NCBI GenBank assembly: GCA_037951105.1
Contig: JBAMJV010005544.1
Coordinates: 1 to 64,000 of the forward strand
DNA length: 64,000 nucleotides
Direction: 5' to 3'
Origin: Echinarachnius parma
Lineage: Eukaryota > Echinodermata > Echinoidea > Clypeasteroida > Echinarachniidae
This document shows, piece by piece, positions 10,690 through 22,864 of the stretch. Made by a program: the position numbers and the translations under genes. The notes under the pieces were generated by a model. It was not told the origin of the DNA, searched no databases, and worked only from the letters and a program-made list of their open reading frames with translations. Within the stretch, counting starts at the first letter, position 1. The number at the start of each line of letters is the position of its first letter.

Positions 10690-12045
10690 GGATTGCAAAC
10701 ATTTGCTGATTAGGGTTTTAATATAATTGAGTTATTAAAGACATTTAGTGATTTATTTTTGGTTTGAAGATTTTTTTTTTATCTGTAAAATGTTCTGCAA
10801 AAATTTGAGTAAAAAATAAGGACTATAAGTACTCCAAAATCAAGTTCAAAGTCACATTTATCTTATGTTTTAATGACCTTTTCGTATAGTAAAGTATAGC
10901 ATAATTTTAAGAGTAGTAATTAAAGTAGTAATTTCCTTTTAATTGTACTAATTGTTGTATATATTAAGATGTTTTGTTGTTGAACTGCATATATTAGCTT
11001 CTCTTAATTAACTAAATTCATTTATTTAAACAAAATTGGTCAAAATTGCCTTATTTGGTGTCGTTTACCATTCGGAACGTATGTGACGCGATTCAAAATG
11101 TAATTCTTTTTATTTCCTTTGTTTTTCTTTGTTTTTCTTAGAATGGGGTTTTTAGGTGAATGGGCGAGACATGTGTACTAATTGTGAGAGAATGGAATAA
11201 TATATTGTCTTGAAATTTGGTGTGCTGCTTTGTGAATGTGTATTCTACAAGTTCTATGATTTTGTTTTTGCCAAAAATGTTTAAATTTTGAAAAATTAGT
11301 CCATGAATATATAATGAGCTAAGCTGAAATTTGATTGGCGAATAAAAAATTCATAAAAAATAAAAGAAAAATATTAAAAAAAAAATAAAGCATAGAAAGG
11401 AGTGCTATTGAACCAAAGAATGCATATGGCAAATTTGAAGGGAATTGAATGGTAACTTTGAACAGGAGAGTTACCCCATTATTTTGTTATGTTTTTCTTT
11501 GTATGCAAATTAGCTGTAGGTGTCATATTACACATTTCTGACAAAAGACTGTCTTCTCGTTGCATATATAATCAATACATAACATTACATTTACAATGAA
11601 ATTCAACAGGAAGCAGAAAAACAACATTTAATGATTATTTTGTATAGACTATGGGTCCCCCCTTAAGTCTCAGAATGTTTTTATTTTTCTAATTGAAAAA
11701 AAAATGAAAATCTGCGATTTTCGCAAGCTTAGGGCATTGAACGATAGTGTTGACTTATTCCAGGAAAATTTCGAATTAACAAAAACCGAACAAAAAATAT
11801 TGAAAGTGGAAGGCCGAATTCTGAAAAAAAGCTGGTTGATTGAAAGAAAGAAAGAAAGAGAAATAATAATAAAGAACATTTTTTTTATAACGCTCATGGC
11901 GCAAAGCGGGATTAAACATGTCCATATGCGCCATATATAGAGGAAAGGAGAGACACAGAAACAAAAATAAAAGACTATCCTGGGTTTCCAACTAAAACAT
12001 ATACATCAAATATTAAATAAGTTTGTCTTAAAAGCAATGTTATAA
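10690..12045. other. No gene seen
   Basis: AT-rich sequence. A 70-codon frame near 11704-11940 has no recognisable features and is regarded as chance. Confidence 0.5.
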
Positions 12046-12051
12046 AGGGAT

Positions 12052-12674
12052 AGTACAGTTTTGGTCAAACAGAAATGCATTAATTGCAACTTGTAAGTAA
12101 CCTTTGAAATCTAATAGTTATAATTAAATGATGCTTAAATAGTAGTAATCCCAGGGCTGTTTTCAATATTTTAGTTATAGTCGAGTTAAACATCGCTTTT
12201 CAAAAAGCTCATGTTAAAGGGATAGTACAGTTTTTGACAACTTGAATTTTAGTAATCAAATCATGCACCATAACATAACAAACTATACAAACTAATAGTT
12301 ATAACTCCACCATGCTCGAAAGGTATACAGAATTACAAAAAAATAAGTAAAAAGCCTGTTATTATTAAAAAAAAAAGAGCCTATAAAGCACAAGCATTTT
12401 TTTTTCAACGGCTGGTTCAAAATTATCGACTTATTATGGGGCCCACAATAATTACAAATGGTTATATCTATGGATATTTCAATCGTCTCTGCACCGATTT
12501 CGATCAAACAAAGTCAATTCTGTTACATAGGCTAGACAACTGCGTGAATTTTGTGCTCATGCACGAACTCGTCTGGTTACCAGAGCCGTATGGTTACGAA
12601 GAATGGCGCCCTCTAGCATGTCTAGTGCGTTTTAAAGCGCCCTCTATATATATTTGATGACACATCCCCTTTAA
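12052..12674 (-). mobile_element. TTAA-MITE family B: complete reverse copy plus adjacent fragment
   Basis: A reverse copy spans 12214-12674 with TTAA at both ends, starting TTAAAGGGATAGTACAG and ending ATCCCCTTTAA. Internal GGGGCCCACA, GCGCCCTCTA and ACTAATAGTTATAACTCC match the other family B copies. A second, truncated AAAGGGATAGTACAGTTTTG start lies at 12052-12213. Confidence 0.65.
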
Positions 12675-12679
12675 CTTTT

Positions 12680-13200
12680 GACTGTGATAATTGTATCGAA
12701 TCAGTGCCAATATAAATACTGTCTCCACAATAAACAGAGGTAATACTATCATTTTTTAAAATAAAACTATGGTAATACGAATTCCATATTAACCAATTCT
12801 AACCATACTAAAATGTACAGAAATAGAATTTCTCGGAATAGGAACGTTTTTATGTGAATAAACGATTGATCGAGCGAGAATTAATGAGCAAACAATAATA
12901 TAATTAGTCAATCTACGTACCGAATTATTTTATCGTATGCCATGTATGTATATGCGCTGCTTTAAATCTTAGAGCAAACAATACATGTAACCCGTCCATT
13001 TTAATTTAACCAACCTTCCAAATTGTACATGTCGCAATTATTGTGTGCGTTAATCACGACTTAATGGTGAACAAGATCGATAGTTGTACTAGTACTATAT
13101 TTGCAAAGTGCTATGTATAGTTTTTATTTATGAAGGAAAGCTTGTTTTCCAACACGGTGTAGCTCGAGTCATTTTGGAGACTGAGGGAGTCGAGGAGAAG
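12680..13200. other. No gene seen
   Basis: AT-rich unique-looking sequence without repeats or gene signals that I can support. Confidence 0.5.
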
Positions 13201-13204
13201 AGAA

Positions 13205-13835
<631 letters not shown>

Positions 13836-13849
13836 TCCAATAATTTATC

Positions 13850-14710
13850 CTTGCCCCCTTTAGCTATGCCATTCATAATAACGGAGATTACGTTCGGTAA
13901 ATGATCATTTCCCAGGGGGTTTAGAATGCTTTGATACCCGAATGGCACATTGTATATCTTTGAAAGAATAGCAAATTTTTGTCTGAAATAAAGGTGATTT
14001 TGCCCCAATATGTGAAGGACTGACTGAAATATGAGGTGTTTTCCTCAAACATTGATGTTTCCCAAATAACTCTCGGGGGTTACCCTAACCCTTACCCCTG
14101 CTCCCCACCACTTACACCGTTAACTGGAGAATATTAGGAATACTAGACGAGCTTAATTTGCATTTACAATTAATGCGCATCTACCCTGTTCTGTATGTCA
14201 ATATTTGCTCTATCACAAAATGGTGGGTTTTTGTATTGTAAATTAACAGATTTCCCGGTCGATAAACCTGTGCCTGTCATTTATACCGATGTAGAGTCAT
14301 CTTTGATTAAAAACTCGAGATAGAGAGCGAAAGTTTTACTGGTTCATCATTGTTGTCGTAGATAGGATAACTTTAAGCACGACGATGCTATATTTGGTAA
14401 CACACACCTCATAATTAGTGTATACTTATTAGCACAATGGCGACATAATATGCCACGTTTCAACTTGTATGACGCAATGCAAATTCAAACGCTCGTTGGT
14501 TATTCTATTATCATCGTGCATAATAATTATTTAAAATGAGATGAAATCTAATTATTGAAGTGGGGATTTTTTCCCCCTTCGAATTTGCGTTATGTGCATC
14601 AACAAAGATATATTATCTCCGAAATTTATGTAAACGACGTACATGTTAAATTTTGGTGCTTATCAAATAACTACAACATAGTCATAAAATATTGATCATG
14701 ATAATGTTGT
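13850..14710. other. No gene seen
   Basis: Unique-looking AT-rich sequence; no supportable feature. Confidence 0.5.
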
Positions 14711-14715
14711 CGTTA

Positions 14716-15095
14716 TTAAAGGTATTTAGTGACTTTGTTTGTGCAAAAAGTGATGAGTGGTTGATACAATGTATATTGTTGTTATCTGATATGTCCACTG
14801 GGTGTTGTGTGAACATTTCAAGTTAAATGGACGTTATATGGCCGAGTAATGAGCAAAAATGCAACTCATTGCACTCACTTTGTACACGGTTTTCGCGGTC
14901 CACTGGATAATTTAACATATGAACACTTCAATCGTAAATATCTTTTTAACGAAAGGGAAATTTGAAAAACCGAAAACTGTCCCATGATTTTATTGTTAAT
15001 ACGAATACAACAAGCTATGAGGGAACCGCTAGAATTCCAATTGGATCTTGACGATTTGGACAATGTTACTAAGTTACGACCTTACGACCCTTTAA
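14716..15095 (+). mobile_element. TTAA-MITE family C copy
   Basis: TTAA occurs at 14716 and 15092. Landmarks are TGCAAAAAGTGATGAGTGG, TGGACGTTATATGGCCGAG, ACACTTCAATCGTAAATATC and GATTTGGACAATGTTACTA. Length and layout match the other copies, with no coding capacity. Confidence 0.75.
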
Positions 15096-15794
15096 TGATA
15101 ACTTTTGGTAATTCATGTGCGAATCGCTCAAATGAACTAGCTATACTTGTTTCCCCCCTGAATTAAATGATTATGATGATCTCAATTCATAATTACAACT
15201 CAGATACATGATGTGTTTTCTCCAAATTATGAAATTCAGTACAAGAAAATGCATGTAAAGGACACACGATAATATGTTGTCAATAAATAATTACATCCTA
15301 GTTAATGTTTTCTTAAAATAGGAGAATTAGTATAATATTCACGTGTACGTTATTCTTATGTGACACATAGTAAGTCTTTAATGATAAATAATTACACCTC
15401 AGTTTAGTTGATGTGTCCCCCAAAAAATTAATATTAGTACACAATTTCATGTGAACGACATAAAATAATAATGACGCTGGCCATAAATAGCTATATCACA
15501 TAGTTATGATCATGATAATGTTGCCATCAATTCGTAAAGACTGAGCACATTTCCTCACAACCATCGAACCTGGTTTGTCAATATAGGCAGGATTTTCTTT
15601 TTTCATCAGAGTAAAAAAGGTCGCCCCTCAACAATATAATTAAATCCTCTACAAATTGAGGCCTATATTAATTATTTGTATTCGCACATTACTAGCGCAT
15701 TTCTCTTTTTGAATTTCCTGAAAATGATCTAGCAATTACTTTTAACAGATTTTTAAAATACCTCTCATGGAAAACGACATAATGTGACAAAGTT

Positions 15795-16177
15795 TAGAGT
15801 AACATTGTCCAAACCCTCAAAATCTCATTGGAATTCTAGCGGTTCCCTCATACCTTGTTGTATTCGTATTAACAATAGAAGCAAGGGACATGTTTAATTT
15901 TTTTTCGAATTTCCCTTTCGTTAAAAAGATATTTATGATTGAAGTGGTCAGATGTTAAACTATCCACTGGATAGTTGTAACCATGACAAAGTCAGTGCAA
16001 TGAGTTAGTGTATATCACTTTGCATGTTGCTCATTACTCGGCCACATAACGTCCATTTAACTTGAAATGTTCACACAATACCCAGTGGACATTATCAGAT
16101 AACAACAACAACTTATACATTGTATCAACCATTCATCACTTTGTGCACATGTCAACAAAGTTACTAGATCCCTTTAA
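15795..16177 (-). mobile_element. TTAA-MITE family C copy, reverse
   Basis: This is the reverse complement of the 14716 copy, running from GTAACATTGTCCAAACCCTC to ACTAGATCCCTTTAA. The TTAA on the right is intact (16174-16177); the left end appears truncated. It is only 700 bp from the 14716 copy and inverted to it, so the two could form a large hairpin. Confidence 0.75.
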
Positions 16178-16339
16178 ATGGATTTTTGTTCGTCTTCTCC
16201 TTGGCTCACTTAATTCAAAATGGCGAATGGAAGAGAGAAATGCATTAATGATTGTCATGTGCAAATAATAATTATTAGCTTAACTTGGCTTAATCTCTTC
16301 TCTATACGGGGACCTGATATCCCAGGTTGGCTCAAGTCC

Positions 16340-16601
16340 CCCCCCCCCCCCCCCCCCATCTCCTACGCCTATACATGCTGGCCTATGCTTGCCTATGCTT
16401 GCTGCATGGCCCCAGTAGAAAATAGGCAAGACATTATTATTATTTTTTTCTTTTACTCATGTTACCTCTTTATTAAGGATAAATCGTAGTCATCTCTTTA
16501 CCACCTGTCCATAGCAAATATATATACCCGCCCCAATATCGGGGACAGGTCTGCGTGATGGGAGTGGTGTTCCCCTAAGCATAGGAGGCAGGGAAGGTGT
16601 G

Positions 16602-16653
<52 letters not shown>

Positions 16654-16657
16654 GGGC
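16340..16657. repeat. Poly-C tract, GT microsatellite and poly-G tract
   Basis: Poly-C lies at 16340-16357, GT repeats at 16597-16636 run directly into a ~20-nt G tract, and a small CCTATGCTTG repeat sits near 16380. No gene is seen. Confidence 0.7.
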
Positions 16658-16659
16658 TA

Positions 16660-16880
16660 TAGGGCTAGATGCACCTACAAGACCATCACATTTTCGGGCA
16701 AATTTAGCTCAGTTTGGGCAAAATTCAGTTCGTTTTGGAGCCAAATTAGTTCATTTGGAATTCGGGCTGAAGAAGCTATGTTTCGGGTCAAAGCAGCTCA
16801 CTTTTAGGTCAAATCAGCTCTTTTTTTGCGCCAAAACCGGCCCTTTTCCCGAACAAACCCAGCCCATTTTGGGACAAAAT
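16660..16880. repeat. Degenerate ~30-bp repeat
   Basis: Repeated AAATYAGCTCATTTT/GGGCAAA-like phrases occur about seven times. The style resembles the C-rich minisatellites at 1125 and 44020. Confidence 0.5.
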
Positions 16881-17835
16881 CAGCTCATATTTGGGGAAGG
16901 ATGACATTCTCACTCGTGCAGACGACCTCCACAGCCCCACCCCCTATAGAAAAAAAAGATTACCCGTACACCCAGAAGACAGGGTTCCATCCATTAAATC
17001 CATTCAGGTCACGCATGAGTCCTGAAAGCGTTCTCCATCCTTCGTGGGCCTGAAGTCCCCGCTACTCCCTGGTGACGCCAATTTGTGCCAATTTCCCAAC
17101 AAATAAAGCCATTTTCACCCAAATCACCTCATTCTTTTGTTAAAGAAGAGAACGGTGTTTGTTACTCGGGTAAACGACCCCAGCTCCCATGCACCCCCTA
17201 TACAAATAAATGCCTGTACCTCAAAACGCAGCGTTCCATTCGAGTCCCGCACGAGTCCTGAACGACTTTTCCAGTCCTCGTGGGCCTGAAGCCCCGGCTA
17301 TTCCCCAAAGACGCCATTAGATAATTTTTTTTACCAATGCACCCCATTTCCCGACAGATTTATCCTATTTCGGACCAGAAATCACCTCATTTTTTGTTGT
17401 TAAAGATGGGAAGAATAACATTATCACTCGGGCAAACGCCCAATGCCCCAACCCTCCGGTAAAAATAAATACACCCCCATAAGGGTTCCATCAATCCCAT
17501 TCGGATCACGCGCGAATCTTGAACGACTTCTCCAGCCCTTGTTTCCTGAAGTCCCGGCTAGTCCTCTGTGACGCCGTCAGCTCATTTTTTTGTCCATTAT
17601 GCACCCTATATTTCCCAACAAATTAAGCAAATTTTCGGGTTAAAATCATCTAATTTTTGTTAAAGCCCGGAAAAATAACATTATCATTCGGACAAACGCC
17701 GAATGCCGTAACCGTTCGGAAAAAAAAATGGCAATACGCCCATGCATAAGGGTTCCATCATTTCCATTCGAGTCACGCACGAATCCTGAACGACTTTGCC
17801 AGTCCTTGTAGCCTTGAAGTCCTCGGCTATTCCCC
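16850..17835. repeat. Four-copy tandem array of a ~235-265-bp unit
   Basis: Four blocks end near 17065, 17300, 17560 and 17830. Each contains a GGGTTCCATC-like core, then TTCGAGTCACGCACGA, TCCTGAACGACTT, CCTGAAGTCC, and GGTGACGCC. Copies are perhaps 70-80% alike by eye. Short frames do not stay open across units, so I see no coding role. Confidence 0.75.
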
Positions 17836-17849
17836 GGTGACGCCGTCAA

Positions 17850-18390
17850 GGGTCGGTATTTCCACGGACCCAGTGGTCCACGCTCTCTCGAAGACGTCAT
17901 CCAAGGCACTTGAAGACTCAAGATAGTTATGGTTGACTTCCCTCGATGGGAATCCGTGTTTCTTTTTACTATTGAAGAGCTCAGCACTTAAAGGCGCAAC
18001 ACCCATTTTTTCATTAAACAAATTAGTTAACGATATCAGTTCATTAATAAGCTACGTATCTATCTGGAAATCTAACATTTTTGATAAATTATACAATCAA
18101 AAATCAAAATATGGAACGATAAAATGTGCATATTGCCATAGGTATGTGTACACAGTTTGGACAAAGAAACCTGTTTGTCTTCAAGGTTGAAAAGTGGATT
18201 TAGCACCTTTTAGAATTAAGCTCTTCAATTATTTGTTCCCTTTCTCTGTACGACGCTCGCTACTTGTGCAGTTCGTCAACAGCTTTTAGCTTCTTATTCT
18301 TCTTTTTGCTACTATCTTTTTTCGTTCATTTTCCACGCGTCCAAGAAAAGGCGATACCTATACAATATCTGCCGTTATGTTCATGTTTAC
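17850..18390. other. No gene seen
   Basis: No feature I can support apart from chance short frames. Confidence 0.4.
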
Positions 18391-18436
18391 AGGGATCTCG
18401 TTACATTGTCCGAATCTACACAACTAAATTATAAAT

Positions 18437-18790
18437 AATACGTGTGGTTTGCGGTTGCACCACGTATAAGGAGAGGATTGGTTAGTCCTGAGAAGGACTG
18501 TTGGTATTCTTTCTAGGATAGTCCTAAAAAGGACTGTGGTAGTCCTAGAAAGGACTGATGGTAGTCCTGGAAAGGACTGTTGGTATTCTTTCTGAGCTTG
18601 TAGTTCTGAACTACAGCGCCGGTATAGTTATTGTACGGAGAGGGTTGGTGGTAGGAGGGGCTCGACGTTTCGAACAGGTTGACTGTCCGTCGTCCCTTTT
18701 TAGGATTATCCTAGAAAGAATACCAACAGTCCTTCTCAGGACTAACCAATCCTCTCCTTATACATGGTGCAACCGCAAACCACACGTATT
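18437..18790. mobile_element. Long-TIR element D, short copy
   Basis: Inverted arms of about 80 bp start ATACGTGTGGTTTGCGGTTG and mirror at the right end, ending CCGCAAACCACACGTAT. Inside, the self-complementary phrase AGTCCTRRAAAGGACTG repeats four times or more. Similar 12-bp flanks (TAAATTATAAAT and TAAATTAGAAAT) suggest a long target duplication, as in Mutator-like elements, although ~45 bp of shared sequence lies beyond the right arm. The superfamily is unassigned. Confidence 0.65.
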
Positions 18791-19166
18791 ATCTACACCA
18801 CCATGGAAGCCGATACTTACAACTTACAAGCAACATTTAAATTAGAAATCTAGAGGTGTTCTCTAACCGTGATGTATCCGTATTACCAATATACAACATG
18901 GAACAGGTTTATTTTTCTTCAAATTTCCCGTTCGTTAAAAAGATATATTAATAATTGAAATGCTCGGACTTTTAACTATCCACCGGATAGTCATACCTGT
19001 CAGTCATAACAAAGTCAGTGCAATATGTGTGGTTTGCGGTTGCAACATGTAAGAGAGGAGGATTGGAGAGTCCTGAGAATGACTGTTGGTATTCTTCCTT
19101 GAGCTTGTAGTTTTAATAAGAGCTACAGCGCCGGTATAGTTATTGTGAGGGAGGGTGGGTGGTCTC

Positions 19167-20487
19167 TGTTACAAGTCATTTCAAACTTTTAGATGTTTGT
19201 AAACATTGATCACTCTTTAGGGCACATGTCATGGGATTAGTTCTTCTTTTGTCACTGAAGTATCTATTCAGGCCAGAAGCCCAGGCCAGTTGAACGCACA
19301 CAAGTGATGTGTCCTCATTTGAGTTCCCTGATTCATTCATGCAGTGAGGCATGGTGATTCTTTTGTTCGTTGGTTACCGGGTTACAACTTCTTTGTTTCT
19401 TGTTGCTGACGGAGAGAACTCCTTTTTATTAAATAGTTGGTATTTGAGTTAATGGCTATTTGGTAAATTTTGTTCATTCCTAAGTCATTGTATCTTGTTG
19501 CTACCCAGATGGGGTTGGTCTTGTAAGGGGGAAATATAATAGATATGCTAATTTAGATAGTAGTTCGTCCTTGCTATGAGGGGCGTGGTAATTAATGGGC
19601 ATGGGGAACACATTAGCGTTACTTGAAGATCAGAAGTCGCAGAGCAAGGACATGGATTTGTCCAGCTCTTGCAAGTCCTAATTTAGTGTGTTTTATGGTA
19701 GTACGCATAGGCGGCAATGTGAGATTTGGCGGCCATTTTAAATAGGCGCGGCCACTAGTTTTGTACATTCACCAGCCACCATGATATGCCTGGACCAGAC
19801 ACTCACGCTTGTTTCGACAGTCAAACTATGGCGGTTGACTTACGGTTGACTTACGGTTGACTTACGGTTGACCTACGGTTGACCTACGGTTGACCTACGG
19901 CTCAACAGGTTCTCGCACGGTTCAACAAGGTTCCCATGCGGTTCAACAGGGTTCGCCGACGGCTTAGCCGGGTTCACCAGGATCACGCAGGGTTCGCATT
20001 GGACAGTCGCGGGCTCGTCAAGCTTCGTACGCGCACAACGGTTCGTCCCGCGTTAACGTGGTCGACATCGGCAGGGGTCGGGAAGTAACTCGCGTCCGAC
20101 GTCCGACAGCATAGACTACGCAAGACAACGCGCGTGTGACGACGATTCCCAGGTTTCGCGTAAAGTAGCGATGAACTAATTAAACTCTCCAATTTAAACG
20201 ATGCTGATTACACTTAATTCATATAACTCCAGTCACTTGACGTTATAATTGAAACAATCTTTGTTGATGAGTTCACATAAATTGACTCCTATTCTCATGC
20301 AATGTAAATTCAATTGATAATTTTGTATATGTATTAACCCACTGTTACCTTGCAAATGTTAAGGAAATAAAAGTTATTTCCCTGAATCAGAGTGTTATGT
20401 GTTATTTTGTTTGAGTTCAGTAATTCATTTGTTTAGTTTTGCCCAACCAGACAAACAAGTCAATCACAATCCTTACCGGCTGTGACA
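19167..20487 (+). mobile_element. Solo LTR of an LTR retrotransposon
   Basis: The block starts TGTTACA and ends TGTGACA, the TG...CA termini of LTRs with a short inverted repeat. A perfect 5-bp duplication GTCTC flanks it at 19162-19166 and 20488-20492. An AATAAA lies at 20366-20371, about 115 bp before the 3' end, as expected for the R region in this orientation. No gag-pol is present, so this is a solo LTR left by recombination (inference). A seven-copy 11-bp repeat lies inside. The family is not identifiable from the LTR alone. Confidence 0.75.
19831..19905 (+). repeat. 11-bp tandem repeat inside the solo LTR
   Basis: CGGTTGACYTA repeats about seven times, first with TTACGG and then CTACGG variants. 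More diverged CGGTTCAACAGG-like units follow to about 19980. Short repeats in the U3 part of an LTR can act as enhancers; that role here is inference. Confidence 0.8.
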
Positions 20488-20889
20488 GTCTCCTTATTAG
20501 AACTACAAGCTCATGAAATAATACCAGTTGACAGTCCTTTCCAGGACTACCAACACTCCTTTTTAGGACTATCCTTGAAAGAATACCAACAGTCTTTCTC
20601 AGGACTATCTTAACGATCCTCCTCTCTTACATGGTGCAACCGCAAACCACACATATTATCTACACCACCATGGAAGTCGATACTTACAAGCAACATCTAC
20701 GTCAGTGCAATGCGTTAGGGAATGTCACTTTGCATTTTTACTCATTACTCGGGCATATCACATCCATTTAACGTGAACTTTTAATACAATATACTCGGAG
20801 GACATATCAAATGGCAAAACCACACATTTTACCAACCATTCATCACTTTCTTCATATGCCAACAAAGTGACTAGATTCCTTTAAGTATC

Positions 20890-21136
20890 AATTATAACGA
20901 AAAAGGCTTGATTCGAAAGCTTAGTCAAATTTGGATTATGAAGCGAATCTTATAGGGGTTCTGCCCCTTCAAAACTTATCTTGTAAAATATATAATCATC
21001 AATTTTTTTATAAAAAGTATAATATTTAGGCCCTCAAACAGGACAATACCAATTACATGCAAGCGCGCATTTTTATTACAAAACCTGAATGTACAAGCTT
21101 TCGATTTTGCAAAAGCATGAATTATATTATGGATTA
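20890..21136. other. No feature seen
   Basis: Unique-looking sequence between two mobile elements. Confidence 0.4.
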
Positions 21137-21395
21137 TCTCGGTAAATTTTGCACTCTAAGAAATAAAGGTTAACATTGGCTCCCGGGTGCGAAACGCTGC
21201 TACAATAGCAGTACATTTAAGGGTGCAAATGTGGACCCGAAAGTGGGGTCTACACCCTAGGGGATGCCCAAATGCACCTTAAGTGTGCAAATACCCCAAT
21301 TTGGGGTGCAGAATTGCACCCTTAAGGGTGCTGCTATTGTAGCAGCGTTTTGCACCCTAAACATGCTAAAGGTACCCTAATTTCTTAGTGCGTGG
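21137..21395. mobile_element. Foldback MITE family E, copy 1
   Basis: The ends are GCACTCTAAGAAATAAAGG and its imperfect inverse CTAATTTCTTAGTGCG. An inner mirrored pair is AAACGCTGCTACAATAGCAG at left and CTGCTATTGTAGCAGCGTTT at right, with repeated GGGTGCA phrases between. A second copy is at 33082-33335. No coding capacity. Confidence 0.7.
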
Positions 21396-21551
21396 TTCTG
21401 TATATAACCTACTATTTTCAGTTTGGATATTTTTCAGCATTTTAGTCATACAGATAATGAGCTACTGTGCACTAGTCGTCAAATGAATTATGGTAATTAA
21501 TTATTTCCTGCCTGATATAAAGCATTTTCAATCAATAAGGTCTGATTTAAC

Positions 21552-22121
21552 TTAAAGGGATAGTTGAGTTTTGGTATAGAGGGCGCGACACAAAATATTT
21601 GTGTGTGTGAGATAATGAAAAACTGAGTGTCAAATTCGAAAGAGCATACAATTTTAATGACAGTATAAACTTTATTTGATCAAAATCGGTTCAGAAATGG
21701 CTGAAACATCCATAAACATAGCCATTTGTAATAAATGTGGGGCCCCACAATTATTCAACAATTTTGAACTAGCCGTAATTTTTCTTTTAAATGCTTCCTC
21801 TTTTCAAAAATTTACAAAATTGGTTTTCAGATAGTTGTTGATTATTTCTAATCATTTATTATTTCAACAAAACATCACATGCACAATATATTATTTAAAA
21901 TGGTTGAAACCGATGAGTGTTTAGAGAGGGCCTCTTGAGTTTTAACGGCTCTTTTTGAATGATAACAGGCTTTTTACTTAATCATTTGTAATGTTTTATT
22001 CCTTTTGAGCATGGTGGAGTTATATATAGTAGTTTGTAATGTAATGGTGCAGGTTTTTCTTACTAAAATTCAATTTGACCAAAACTGTACTCTCTTTACC
22101 AGAACTCAACTATCCCTTTAA
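21552..22121 (+). mobile_element. TTAA-MITE family B, complete copy 2
   Basis: TTAA lies at 21552 and 22118. The ends are AAAGGGATAGTTGAGTTTTG and its inverse. Internal GGGGCCCCACA, TGGTTGAAACCGATGAGTG and GAGCATGGTGGAGTTATA match the other copies. At 570 bp it is one of the best-preserved copies. Confidence 0.85.
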
Positions 22122-22293
22122 TATCAACTACACATCTCCAACATTTTTTCTGTCCACAAAATGAATAGTTGTCGTGAAAACATAGTGTCGGTTGAGAAAG
22201 AGAAGGGCGGCAAGTCACCTTTTGTACTTCGGAGTCAATTATTCTGAATGTTTGGGGCCTTGAAACACACTTTAGTCGTTTCTAAGAATGTGT

Positions 22294-22368
22294 ATTTATA
22301 TGTATTTCTCAAATTGGAAATTGATATGTGCCATATCTCAATTTCTAATTTAAGAAATACATATAAAT
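22294..22368. repeat. AT-rich palindrome
   Basis: Arms of about 34 bp begin ATTTATATGTATTTCT and end AGAAATACATATAAAT, with a few mismatches and a short centre. It may be the core of a small foldback element. Confidence 0.7.
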
Positions 22369-22528
22369 TGGCAATTTGGCATCAGGGGAGGCTTTGAGAT
22401 GATATGCAAAAATCAATTAAGGGTAATATCGACTACATATCTTTTGTGTGCACATTAAGTAATTGATAAAAGGCGTAAATGATGTTTCTGTTAATATGTG
22501 TCAGAAGAAATAATAATAAGATGTGGAA

Positions 22529-22529
<1 letters not shown>

Positions 22530-22559
<30 letters not shown>

Positions 22560-22836
22560 AAAAAGAAGAAGAAGAAGAAGAAGAAGAAGAAGAAGAAGAA
22601 GAAGAAGAAGAAGAAGAAGAAGAAGAAGAAGAAGAAGAAGAAGAAGAAGAAGAAGAAGAAGAAGAAGAAGAAGAAGAAGAAGAAGAAGAAGAAGAAGAAG
22701 AAGAAGAAGAAGAAGAAGAAGAAGAAGAAGAAGAAGAAGAAGAAGAAGAAGAAGAAGAAGAAGAAGAAGAAGAAGAAGAAGAAGAAGAAGAAGAAGAAGA
22801 AGAAGAAGAAGAAGAGGAAGGAGGAGAAGAAGAAGG
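22530..22836. repeat. (GAA)n / (TTC)n trinucleotide tract, about 100 units
   Basis: About 300 bp of AAG/GAA repeats has essentially one interruption near 22561 and imperfect GGA-containing units at the right edge. The apparent poly-Lys, poly-Arg, poly-Ser and poly-Phe frames are artefacts. Long GAA/TTC tracts form triplex DNA and impede polymerases (known property). Confidence 0.97.
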
Positions 22837-22864
22837 TAAAGAAACAGAAGGAGGAGAAGTAGAA

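Larger units (their letters stand above)
19022..20658. mobile_element. Long-TIR element D, long copy containing a solo LTR
   Basis: The arms match the 18437 copy (ATATGTGTGGTTTGCGGTTG at left, ACCGCAAACCACACATAT at right). An 11-bp phrase GTCAGTGCAAT lies just outside each side (ends at 19024; begins about 20700), consistent with a target duplication in family C. Without the LTR at 19167-20487 the element would be about 315 bp, close to the 354 bp of the short copy. Confidence 0.65.
18391..20884 (-). mobile_element. TTAA-MITE family C copy split by later insertions
   Basis: Three pieces of one reverse family C copy remain. 18391-18432 contains GTTACATTGTCCGAATC, 18843-19024 contains AACATGGAACAGGTTT and CAAAGTCAGTGCAAT, and 20695-20884 contains AACCATTCATCACTTTC. 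The last piece ends in CCTTTAA. They are separated by two related long-TIR elements. Read together they restore the family's order. Confidence 0.7.

Noticed and set aside
19983-20192. 69-codon minus-strand frame
   Set aside because: It lies inside the solo LTR, antisense to its polyadenylation signal, with no recognisable domain.
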